The translations under genes and the position numbers were made by a program. A stretch of 64,000 bases of DNA. Source: Drechmeria coniospora (lineage: Eukaryota > Ascomycota > Sordariomycetes > Hypocreales > Ophiocordycipitaceae). Location of the stretch: assembly GCF_001625195.1 (NCBI RefSeq), contig NC_054389.1:12458520-12522519 (forward strand). The letters are read 5' to 3'. Below the pieces are notes generated by a model, which was given only the letters and a program-made list of their open reading frames with translations, searched no databases and was not told the DNA's origin. This document shows positions 48,201 to 55,696 of the stretch, piece by piece; within the stretch, counting starts at the first letter, position 1; each line of letters begins with the position of its first letter.

Positions 48201-51039
48201 CGGCCACACCCAGGCCGCCGCCGGACTTGTGGGCATTCTCAAGGTTGCGCTAGCAATGCGGCACGAGATGATACCACGCACGCTGCATGTCACCGAGCCC
48301 ACGACGGCGGTAGACTGGCAAGGTGCGCGCATGGCGCCCGTGCAAGTTGCTCGGCCGTGGAAAGCTCGCGTCGATCGGCCCCGTAGGGCGGGAGTTAGCG
48401 CCTTCGGCATCGGTGGCACGAACGCTCATGTCGTCGTGGAGGAGGCACCGGCGAGCACATACCATTCGCCTGCCAGACAAGTCCCGCTGCCGCACGTGCT
48501 ACCCCTGTTGGTTTCAGGCAGGACGGCGGCGGCGCTGTCCCAGCAATCTGACAAGCTCCTCCGATACCTACGGGATGCGGTTGAGGCTCGACTCAACGAC
48601 GTGGCCTTCTCGCTCGCCACGACGCGGGACCATTTTCGATTCCGCAAAGTGCTCATGGCCGCTGACAAGGACGAGCTCCTGAATTTGCTGGCCGACGTTC
48701 CCAACGGGCCGCTGCCGCCGGCGCATCCTGTGGAGCCACGACTTGCTATGCTCTTCGCCGGACAGGGGGGCCAATGGCCAGGCATGGGTCGTGAGTTGGC
48801 CACGCAGTATCCTGTTTTCCGTCAGGCTCTCAAAGAGATCGCATCTCATTTCATTCCCTTGTTGGAACGGCCACTTCTCGATGTCATGTGGGCGGCGCCC
48901 GATGACAACGCCGCCGCGTTGCTGCAGCGGACGGACTACGCCCAGCCGGCCATCTTCGCTCTTGAGGTAGCCCTTTGGCATCTGTGGACCAGCTGGGGCG
49001 TGCGACCGACGGTCCTTCTGGGCCATAGCATCGGTGAGCTCGGGGTCGCCCATGTCGCCGGCGTCATTGATCTCCCGGACGCCTGCCGGCTGGTCGCGGC
49101 GCGAGGCCGGCTGATGCAAGCCGTGCCGCTCCGGGGTGGGATGACGTCGCTTGCAGCCAACGCTTGGGAGGTTACCACTGCACTCGAGACCCTGGGACTT
49201 AGCAACAAGATCGAACTCGCTGGCCACAACACCCCGACGCAGACAGTAGCGTCGGGCGATGTCGATTCCCTCAAGCGACTGGCGCGCCACTTCGCCGGCC
49301 AAGGCCGTGCCACAAAGGCTCTGGCGGTATCACACGCCTTCCACTCGCACCACATGGACGGTATGCTGGACGACCTGCGCGCGGTGGCCCAAACCATACG
49401 TTACCATCCTCTGACCGGACTTGCCGTCGTCAGCAGCCTCACCGGCTTGATGGTGGATGCCGAGGAGCTTCGGCAGCCGGAGTATTGGGTTCGGCAGGCG
49501 CGCGGTGCCGTCCGATTCTGCGACGCCGTCCGAACGCTCTCTGCAGAGCAGCGCATCAACGTTTTCCTCGAGCTTGGGCCCCGGCGGGTCCTGGGCCCCA
49601 TGGCTGCCGCAACCCTTGGCGCCGCCGGCGAAGCACCGATATCGTACATGGCGTCCCTCGCCCCCGGAAAGCACGTCGTCATCCAGGAAAGCCTCGCTGC
49701 GCTCCACGTGCGTCACGTCCCCATAGATTGGCGTGCCTACTTTGCACCCTTTGGCTGCCAACGCGTCGAGTTACCCACCTACGCTTTCCAGAAGGACCCC
49801 CTCGGGCCGGTGCGTCGGATATCCCTCAAGCCTGTCATCGCTGGCCCGCCACCAGCCCAGCTCGAGATGAAAATGAACTGGCATCCGGTCGACCGACCTG
49901 CCCTGCCTCACCCGATCCACGACAGTGGTCTTCCAACGCCAGATTCCGATATCCTATTGGCCAAAGAGAATGTGGATGAGGAGATGGTATTGGACATGGT
50001 CAGAGAGGCGGCGGCCGAGGCCCTTGGGCTTTCCTCTCCGAACGCGGTTGATCTCGACGCCGGCTTGCAGGAGCTGGGAATCGATTCTTTCACTGCCGTC
50101 ATGATGAGGGGCAAACTTGTTCACCGGACCGGCTTGGCCACATCGGCCGACGCGATCGATGTCCTCTCCAGCGTGAACCTGAGAGTCCTCGGCCAAAACT
50201 TGCTCTCTCTGATGCAGAAGTGCCTGGCTCCATGCTCACCGTCGACCTCTTTTCCTGGCTTCGGTGAGGAGGCGCTCTTGAGCCGCAGCACGCCGGACAG
50301 CACGCCAGATGTCTGTCCCACTCCCTCCGCTCTCGTCGCTGTCGCTAGTAGCTTTGATGCCTCGCATCGCATCCTTTGCCCCGCCCTGGGACTTGAATCT
50401 TCCAACATCTCTCCGCATCTACTCTCGGCTGCGCTGAACCACTTCGACTCGCAATCCTGGTGTCACGACATCATGCACGACGTCTCACCGACGACAGGAG
50501 CGCTTCCAGGCTATGGTCGGGCCATTGCCTTTATCCCGCAGGCTTTCAGCCCTGGAGCTTCGTCAAATCTCCAATTCATTGGCAACACGCTTGCAGGTAA
50601 CAGGGGCGGGACAACACAGCCGCCACTCCCGCACATGCTATCTCTATTTCGCCCGTCCGATGCTGATCACACCCGCGATCCTCTGCGGCCGATTAACCGC
50701 GTCGTATCACTCTTCGCCCTTGGAAACGGCACGGCTGGTCATGAGGGGATTCTGCACGGCGGCCTGACTGCCACTCTTCTGGATGAAAGCATCAGCATTC
50801 TTCATGAGATCAATGCCGCACTGGCGAAATCGGGTGCCGCGTTTGCGGGAGCGAATGTTACGGCGTCGCTGACAGTCAAGTTTCTGGCTCCCATTGCCAC
50901 CGCGGAGCCGGCTCTTTGCGTGACAGTCTGGCTGGAGGAGGTACAGGGGCTCTACACAACCGTGAAAGCGGAACTTACCAATTCTAGAGGTCAAAGGCTC
51001 GCGGCAGCGGAGAGCAAGTATGCGGCGGTGGAGGGATAA
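45268..51039 (+). CDS. Hybrid NRPS-PKS megasynthase, A-T-KS-AT-ACP-hotdog TE
   Basis: One intronless frame of 1923 residues. Domains: adenylation (about 50-525; core motifs YTSGSTGRPKG at about 189, FDMAIPEL, LYGPTETSYA, GELYIGGAGVAHGYL, YRTGDR, NGKVDRKALPDP); thiolation with FFQIGGDSARI, phosphopantetheine Ser 574; ketosynthase (about 630-1055; VDTACSS with Cys 804, EAHGTGTKLGDP, SNIGHTQAAAG); acyltransferase (about 1160-1470; FAGQGGQWPGMG, GHSIGE with Ser 1254, SHAFHSHHMD typical of malonyl transferases); acyl carrier (LGIDSFTAV, Ser 1607); and a C-terminal hotdog-fold domain with HEGILHGGLTATLLDES around His 1830. There is no condensation, ketoreductase, dehydratase, methyltransferase or product-template domain. 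Inference: an amino acid is activated, extended with malonyl units without reduction, and released by the hotdog domain. Known relatives in architecture are fungal A-T-PKS enzymes such as swainsonine SwnK (A-T-KS-AT-KR-ACP-reductase) and A-T non-reducing PKSs making amino-acid-derived pyrones. The product here is unknown. Confidence 0.93.
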   Translation: MKIPSSGMPPKDEMGDIPAPGGDLLHEQFNMTDDATMLGHVVHRLFEQAADKYAEKTALACSDASLSYRGLNGLANRLGRALRCRGVQSGHLVVIAMERSVNVVAAMLGVWKSGAAYVPVDIALPTERIRQMIDDAAPKIIVTDNYPPEALSRWKDACLSIEDAQIGLEPAGPDLGMPTRADEPAYVMYTSGSTGRPKGVEMSHGSVANYLLSMGRRAPGCSDHDRMLAVTTISFDMAIPELLVPLLCGATTVIARTEEARDAGALRSLMKRHEINVMQGTPATWQLLLDGGWRGEPRLSKVWTAGEALSRRLADRLLAYSDSVWNLYGPTETSYATVGRVYGGDEDVVVGTPIANAQVYVMDPDNLPSLASLNSTGELYIGGAGVAHGYLRNPGLTKERFVKNPFDGGVMYRTGDRACFVGPNRLRLLGRIDGQVKVRGYRIEPGDIEAAITKHADVDAATVVLRDGRLVAYCICGAGVKRDVGRLLRPWLAEALPAYMMPALFVKVHDFPLTTNGKVDRKALPDPVATGASTPMEAELATGLEAVILVVWRRVLGHDGIQIDDNFFQIGGDSARIIAVQAQLAELLGRPVSTAALFDYFTVRTLAAHLQHNPGEDGSAKASRQSGHDQADLAIVSMACRLPGGVTTPEDFWGLLDRGGDAITDVPVDRWDANALYDADADAPGTSYCRQGGFVDSTDSFDAGFFGMSPREARGLDPLQRIMLETCWEAIERAGYTSHDLRGSKTGVFLGVSHTAADNAGYDSTCLADLDGYAVTGSAGGTLSGRLSYVLGLEGPALTVDTACSSALVALDLACHALRRNECDLAIVGGVTLLSGPGLHVAFSRLRGMSADGRCRAFAADASGTGWGEGAAVVVLKRLPDALHDGDVVDAVVRGAAVNHGGRAAGLTVPSGPAQQRVVHAALEASGLAPADIDYIEAHGTGTKLGDPIEGEALAAVFGPSRAERPEPLWVGSAKSNIGHTQAAAGLVGILKVALAMRHEMIPRTLHVTEPTTAVDWQGARMAPVQVARPWKARVDRPRRAGVSAFGIGGTNAHVVVEEAPASTYHSPARQVPLPHVLPLLVSGRTAAALSQQSDKLLRYLRDAVEARLNDVAFSLATTRDHFRFRKVLMAADKDELLNLLADVPNGPLPPAHPVEPRLAMLFAGQGGQWPGMGRELATQYPVFRQALKEIASHFIPLLERPLLDVMWAAPDDNAAALLQRTDYAQPAIFALEVALWHLWTSWGVRPTVLLGHSIGELGVAHVAGVIDLPDACRLVAARGRLMQAVPLRGGMTSLAANAWEVTTALETLGLSNKIELAGHNTPTQTVASGDVDSLKRLARHFAGQGRATKALAVSHAFHSHHMDGMLDDLRAVAQTIRYHPLTGLAVVSSLTGLMVDAEELRQPEYWVRQARGAVRFCDAVRTLSAEQRINVFLELGPRRVLGPMAAATLGAAGEAPISYMASLAPGKHVVIQESLAALHVRHVPIDWRAYFAPFGCQRVELPTYAFQKDPLGPVRRISLKPVIAGPPPAQLEMKMNWHPVDRPALPHPIHDSGLPTPDSDILLAKENVDEEMVLDMVREAAAEALGLSSPNAVDLDAGLQELGIDSFTAVMMRGKLVHRTGLATSADAIDVLSSVNLRVLGQNLLSLMQKCLAPCSPSTSFPGFGEEALLSRSTPDSTPDVCPTPSALVAVASSFDASHRILCPALGLESSNISPHLLSAALNHFDSQSWCHDIMHDVSPTTGALPGYGRAIAFIPQAFSPGASSNLQFIGNTLAGNRGGTTQPPLPHMLSLFRPSDADHTRDPLRPINRVVSLFALGNGTAGHEGILHGGLTATLLDESISILHEINAALAKSGAAFAGANVTASLTVKFLAPIATAEPALCVTVWLEEVQGLYTTVKAELTNSRGQRLAAAESKYAAVEG

Positions 51040-51839
51040 CACGCGGCAGGCAGTGTTACTCGTGAAACGAGTCGATTGTGTTAGGAGCATACTTGCGCCA
51101 ATTTTCTCATGAATGATTGGTTAATATTGGTAGGTATGGTATCGGAGGGGACGATGCAAGCTTTGATCGTTGCGGTTCCTCCAGGCTTTTTCAAACGCGC
51201 AGAAGTCGAAGATGTCATGTGCCGGAACGTTGTTATGGCTTGTTTGATCCGCTGCAAGTTGAATTTTGTGAATGACGGGTTGAAAGGTGTCTGAGTACAG
51301 TTGGAAAAATGCATTTTGTCGGATTTCAAAACTTCTTTTCAGTGCTAGTATAGGAGATGGAAAGCCTTGGTGTCAATGGGTCGGCCAATTTCGCAGGGCA
51401 TTTATGCTGATGAACTAGTCGGGCGCTGTCCACTCCCCTCACTGATGATCTGTTGCCATTCTGAATGTGGAAAGATTCGGAATATCCCGAAAGCACTTCG
51501 TGCGTGCCATGCGTAATAGTAGTAGTTTGGACCGATCGGGCCGGCTGTTTCGCAGCAGGATCCTGCATTCGCAATTCTCGCGGCACTGCCTAGCATTCGA
51601 GGTGTCGACGAGACTGCTTGTGACAAATAGACACTTCACTCCAAGTGTTGCCGGCTAACATTGACATCTCAGCACGCCATCGCTATCCTGATATAGGTTA
51701 GCACAACTGCTTGGGAATCACGAGGAGGGGCGGGGTTCTGGTCTGGAGCGGCATGGCGCTATTCGTGCGTGGCGCGAAGCATGGCCAAGCCGGACCCGGT
51801 AAGGATGGGAGGCTGCGGAGGAGTCAGAGGGCGGGCGGG

Positions 51840-51846
51840 TATAAAG
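51840..51846 (+). promoter_or_regulatory. TATA-like element of the lipocalin-like gene
   Basis: TATAAAG in a G/C-rich setting, about 120 bases before the ATG at 51962, a usual distance for a fungal TATA box. Confidence 0.5.
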
Positions 51847-51874
51847 ACTCGGTAAAGGCCGCGTCTCACCCATC

Positions 51875-51956
51875 AACGTCTCCTCTCGCCACCAATTCAC
51901 ACTCGACAGGGACACAACGTCTCCTCTCGCCACCAATTCACACTCGACAGGGACAA
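51875..51956. repeat. 41-bp tandem duplication in the 5' leader
   Basis: AACGTCTCCTCTCGCCACCA followed by ATTCACACTCGACAGGGACA occurs twice in direct succession (51875-51915 and 51916-51956), identical apart from the last bases. It ends five bases before the ATG of the lipocalin-like gene, so it is probably transcribed. Confidence 0.9.
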
Positions 51957-51961
51957 GGACA

Positions 51962-52524
51962 ATGGACGAAAGCAACTCCTCACTTTGGGGCCTCTGGAAC
52001 CTCAACTCCTGCCACATGAGCGTCCATTCCGGAGGGGCTGGCGGTGGGAATTCGAGCGTGACACCCTTCGGGGAGAAGCCTCTCGGTCGAATCTCCATTA
52101 CTAGGGAAGGATACCTGAGCGCCATGGTGACGAGCGTCGAAGGGGCGGCACCGAGAACGGGCACAGAATGGCCACTAGCTACCGAGGCCGATATTGTACG
52201 CTCGGCGAGGCCGATGGTGGCCTATTGCGGTGTCTGTCGGACGTGGAAGGAGGGCGAGACGATGTTTCTTGCGACGAAAATCGAGCTGGCGCTCGATCCA
52301 AACATGATTGGCACCGACAGAGTTCGCGTTGCTGAGGTTCGAGAAGAGGGCGGCAGGACATTCCTGACGCTGAAGCCACTGCAGGAATTTACCACGGAGG
52401 TAAGCGACCGTCATAACCTGGCTTCATCAATTGATGACCCCATGCTGAGAAACTTGGCGGATGATAGGATGGCACGAAGGGGGATCTTACCATCTGCTGG
52501 GAGAAGGTGCAGCTTCCCAGATAA
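51962..52524 (+). CDS. Lipocalin-like domain protein
   Basis: Exons 51962-52399 and 52468-52524 (donor GTAAGC, acceptor GATAG, phase 0) encode 164 residues. The family pattern (lipocalin-like, Pfam Lipocalin_5 type) is seen in LWGLWNLNSCHM, PFGEKPLGRISITREGYLSA, MVAYCGVCRTWKEGE and NMIGTDRVRVAEV. The second exon supplies the closing strand DGTKGDLTICWEKVQLP, which fits well after LQEFTTE. Such proteins are small beta-barrels that bind hydrophobic ligands, and in fungi they sometimes sit in polyketide clusters. It lies 0.9 kb downstream of the megasynthase in the same direction, so a role in folding, cyclising or carrying the product is a reasonable inference, not shown. No signal peptide, so probably cytosolic. 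Confidence 0.85.
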
Positions 52525-53472
52525 ACAGCCGCCTCGGGCAGGTTTCGTGGGGTGGGTTTGGGGGGGACGAGGTTCCATCTCTATCACGATGCTTCACTCG
52601 GGAGGTCCAAGAACCGGTAAAAGTTAAGAAGGAGAAAGTGAAAATGAATATTGGGCATGAACGACGTGCATTTGTCATTTGCAGCTGTTGTGCGTGCAAT
52701 TTGCAAGCAGGGCAGGTGCTATGATGCGTTGAAGCCCTAACTGGATTCATTCCATCAAAGGGACAGGGAACTGAATGAAGTAGGCACCAAGGTTCATTCG
52801 CACTTGCCTCGTTCACAGTGACCGCAAAGCATCCCGACATGGCCATAAATCACAATAAGTAATCCAGCCGCAAGATAATATGCTCTAGAGGCGTCAGCAT
52901 TTGGCCGTTGTCCTCAGCTTGGCGATGTCAGCTACGTGCAGGTCTACGGCCATGGCGATAGGGAGGTCGTAAGTCCGTTCCTCCGACCGTCGGTTCGTTC
53001 CGCCTCCCAGGTCTCTGCCCTTCACGCCATCGACCTGAACATCCAACAAAGGATCCAAGAAACCTTCCTGCGTGAGCAATATCGAGTGCTACTCCACTTG
53101 TGAAGCGCTGCGGCATGTACAGCACTCCTCGGTTGGTATGTTCGCTGCTCGCATGCGTCGACGATAAAGGCCTTGAAGGGACGAAGAGAAACCTCGTCGG
53201 CCCAACGCTAGTCATTGAGGCTGAGAAAGATCAAGGGTCCAGGGCTTGTGCCGCATGGCGAGCAGCAAGAGTATACGGGTGATTTTCGACCATCGGGGTT
53301 GGCCTCCAACATTGCAGCGATGATGTGCTCGATAGGGTATGGCTCTTTCGCAATAGAAGGGCGTACATGTATACAGGCACATGCATACATATACATGTGT
53401 GTCTGTATCCATGCGTCGGTGAGTGTACGGCTTGTGGATAAATGGCGCATTTTTGTGTCATGCGACCAGCTG
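52525..53472. other. Convergent spacer in the metabolite locus
   Basis: About 950 bases between the lipocalin-like stop and the NmrA-like stop. Several short frames exist on both strands (for example 52928-53215 minus) without motifs. A run of ATACATGT words lies at 53365-53400. No gene supported. Confidence 0.5.
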
Positions 53473-54420
53473 CTATGACGAGACCTTGCGTTTCGCGTGA
53501 TCTGCCACGACGGCAGCAACTACTTCGTCGAGGTTCTCGTTTTCCAGTCCCAGCAAATCCATGGCAAAGCCGTCCTTGTGGGTCCAGTCGGCATCGACGG
53601 TGCCAAGGACGAAGACAATCTCCTCGGTAGCGTCGTGGTGACCGTCGGCGAGACGACGGCTCTGCCGGTCCAGAAAGGCGTTGGAATCGAGGTGCTGGGT
53701 CCGCCACTTGTTGGCAGTCGCACGCTCGAGCGACGCGAGGATCTCGAGCTGCGTCGGGCAAAAGCTCTGCACGAAGACGGCACGGTTGCGCGTCGCGGCG
53801 GCCCGCTGCAGCACGCGGACGACGGCCTCGGCGACGCGAGCGAGCGTCGAAGCCGACGCCTTGATGTTGCCGTCATCGAGGATTTGGGCCTTGTGGGCGC
53901 CGAGGTCGAAGTGAAGCAGGCCATCGTGAAGACCGTGGTCGAAGAAATGGCCGCAGATGATGGATGTCCAGGAAAAGGGGCCGCCTTCCCGGGTCGCCTT
54001 CTCGGCCAGCGACTCGCATTTTTCTCGCACGAGCGTCTTGTCGCGGTAGAGCTTCAATCGGTGCTGCGCTCGTGGGCTCGCGGCATCACAGCTCCCGTAG
54101 TCGGCGGGTATGTACCTCTTGACGCCTGCACCGGAGGCGGCCTCGACGAGCCGCAGGTGCTGCGAGACGTCTCGGAGGTTGAACGCGGCGATGACGGCGT
54201 CCTGGCCAGCGCAGGCCGCAGTCAGCTCGTCGAGGCTCATGTCTGGCAAGACATTTATCTGCGAGATGCCGGCAGCGGCGATGGGCGAAGCAGAGGTCGA
54301 CCGTCGCAGCACCGAGATTTCGAAGCAGGCGGCCTGGACGAGAGCCTCGAGGATGACTTTGCCGACGGCACCATGGGCACCGACAAGAAGTACCTTTTTG
54401 ATGGGTTGCGAGGAAGCCAT
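53473..54420 (-). CDS. NmrA-like / isoflavone-reductase-type NAD(P) oxidoreductase
   Basis: A single minus-strand exon from the ATG at 54420 encodes 315 residues, typical for the family. The Rossmann motif GAHGAVG occupies residues 14-20 (GxxGxxG). VIAAFNLRDV, GVKRYIPADYGS and WTSIICGHFFDHGL follow in the expected order of NmrA/PCBER-like atypical short-chain dehydrogenases. The usual catalytic lysine region of isoflavone reductases is replaced by a KLYRDKTLVREK helix, as in many fungal members. The frame is open for 55 further codons upstream, but that part is a GAT/GGT microsatellite encoding poly(Ser/Pro), so 54420 is the better start. It converges on the lipocalin-like gene and is a candidate tailoring reductase or redox sensor for the cluster. 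Substrate unknown. Confidence 0.88.
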   Translation of the reverse strand: MASSQPIKKVLLVGAHGAVGKVILEALVQAACFEISVLRRSTSASPIAAAGISQINVLPDMSLDELTAACAGQDAVIAAFNLRDVSQHLRLVEAASGAGVKRYIPADYGSCDAASPRAQHRLKLYRDKTLVREKCESLAEKATREGGPFSWTSIICGHFFDHGLHDGLLHFDLGAHKAQILDDGNIKASASTLARVAEAVVRVLQRAAATRNRAVFVQSFCPTQLEILASLERATANKWRTQHLDSNAFLDRQSRRLADGHHDATEEIVFVLGTVDADWTHKDGFAMDLLGLENENLDEVVAAVVADHAKRKVSS

Positions 54421-54435
54421 GACGGGACAATCATT

Positions 54436-54490
54436 CGATGGTGATGATGATGATGGTGATGATGATGGTGATGATGGTGATGATGGCTTC
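54436..54490. repeat. (GAT/GGT)n trinucleotide repeat
   Basis: GATGATGATGGTGATGATG-type trinucleotides lie immediately upstream of the NmrA-like start codon. On the minus strand they are ATC/ACC and may be in the 5' leader. Confidence 0.85.
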
Positions 54491-54926
54491 ATTCGCTGGC
54501 ACTGGCGGGTTGGTGATGCAATCCAGTCCGCAAGAGCGGGGAACTGGGAATGATCTTTCGACGGCGGGGTGAGAAGATCCCACAAAGTACGGAGTACTCC
54601 GTCCGGCGCCCTCGGTTACTGCACTTGTATAAGTACATTGTATTCAGCTGCCACTCAGTGACCAATGATGACAAAGCATTGTACTTGTACTCAAATACTA
54701 CCAGAGATTCTGCTCGCAAATACAAGTACATGTAAGTACTCCGTACTTTTTCCGCAGGCCCCTCTGCAGGCTGTACTTGGAAGGGTTCAAGCGCTTATAC
54801 TGCACTGTATTAGTTAGGTGATGGTAAGATTGTGTTTACCGTGCTCACTAGTATTTACATAGCCCGGAGTAGTATACTTGCACGCTCGCACCCATTTCTT
54901 GACAATCGCTGCTGACTCATACTAAA

Positions 54927-54953
54927 TACTCCGTACTTACAGAGTACGGAGTA
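54927..54953. repeat. 11-bp perfect inverted repeat (TACTCCGTACT)
   Basis: TACTCCGTACT, a five-base spacer, and AGTACGGAGTA. It could form a hairpin with an 11-bp stem. It is the clearest paired example of the TACGGAGTA word that recurs through the intergenic DNA of this window. Confidence 0.85.
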
Positions 54954-55696
54954 ATAATTACAGACACAGTATTTCTTTCATGCCCCACACCGGCCGGGAA
55001 ATTTCAACAACGGCGGAGTCAGGCCGCAAAGTGGGGCCGCCGGCCCGGTCCTTACGCCGTCGTACCCGCATACCACTCAACAACTACCCGAGCTGTGGTG
55101 CGACATGATCCGAATCTACCACAAACGGCAGACAAAGAAGTGAGCTAGCTGCAGTACTAAATTTGCACAATACTCCCGAGATATTTGCATCATAATCTAG
55201 CTGCATGCCAGAGCGTGTATGACATATGCCATGCCACATCGCCCGCCGTCGTCATCCCGGCAATATCCTCGAGTTCCTCAAGCCGCCTGCTATTTTGCTG
55301 TACCACGTTCTGTGCAGTTTACGGCTGATACAAATGTTTCGAGTTCGAGAATCACTTACAAAAGAATTTTTCATTGCTGCACGATCATCCCATTGCTAAT
55401 GGGCATTATCGTGGAACGGAATAGCTTGCCTCCAACTGTCGGATGATTTCATGATTACATGCAAGTCATACGGGCATACACTTCATCCGGTGCAATGCAA
55501 GAGGGGGGGTCAGACAAATGTGGCATCTCCAACGGCATTCTTCTATTTAAAGTCTATAAATAAATACAGCTTCAGTCCTCGACCCGGGGCCAGAGAACAG
55601 CTCCAGAATGTGCAAACAATGGGTCATGGATGGTGTCGTGTAGAAAGGGGCCGCCACCAGGTAGTGCCGACATCACCCGGATAGACCAGTTGCCAT
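54954..55696. other. Intergenic spacer
   Basis: About 740 bases with no gene. The end (55540-55696) is probably the 3' untranslated region of the cysteine-module gene. Confidence 0.5.

Larger units (their letters stand above)
51040..51961. other. Spacer between megasynthase and lipocalin-like gene
   Basis: About 920 bases. The distal part is the promoter region of the lipocalin-like gene, with a TATAAAG element (51840-51846) and a 41-bp tandem duplication (51875-51956). No further gene seen. Confidence 0.6.

Noticed and set aside
54421..54585. N-terminal extension of the NmrA-like protein (MKPSSPSSPSSS...)
   Set aside because: It is encoded by a GAT/GGT microsatellite. The internal ATG at 54420 starts right before the Rossmann strand as in homologues.
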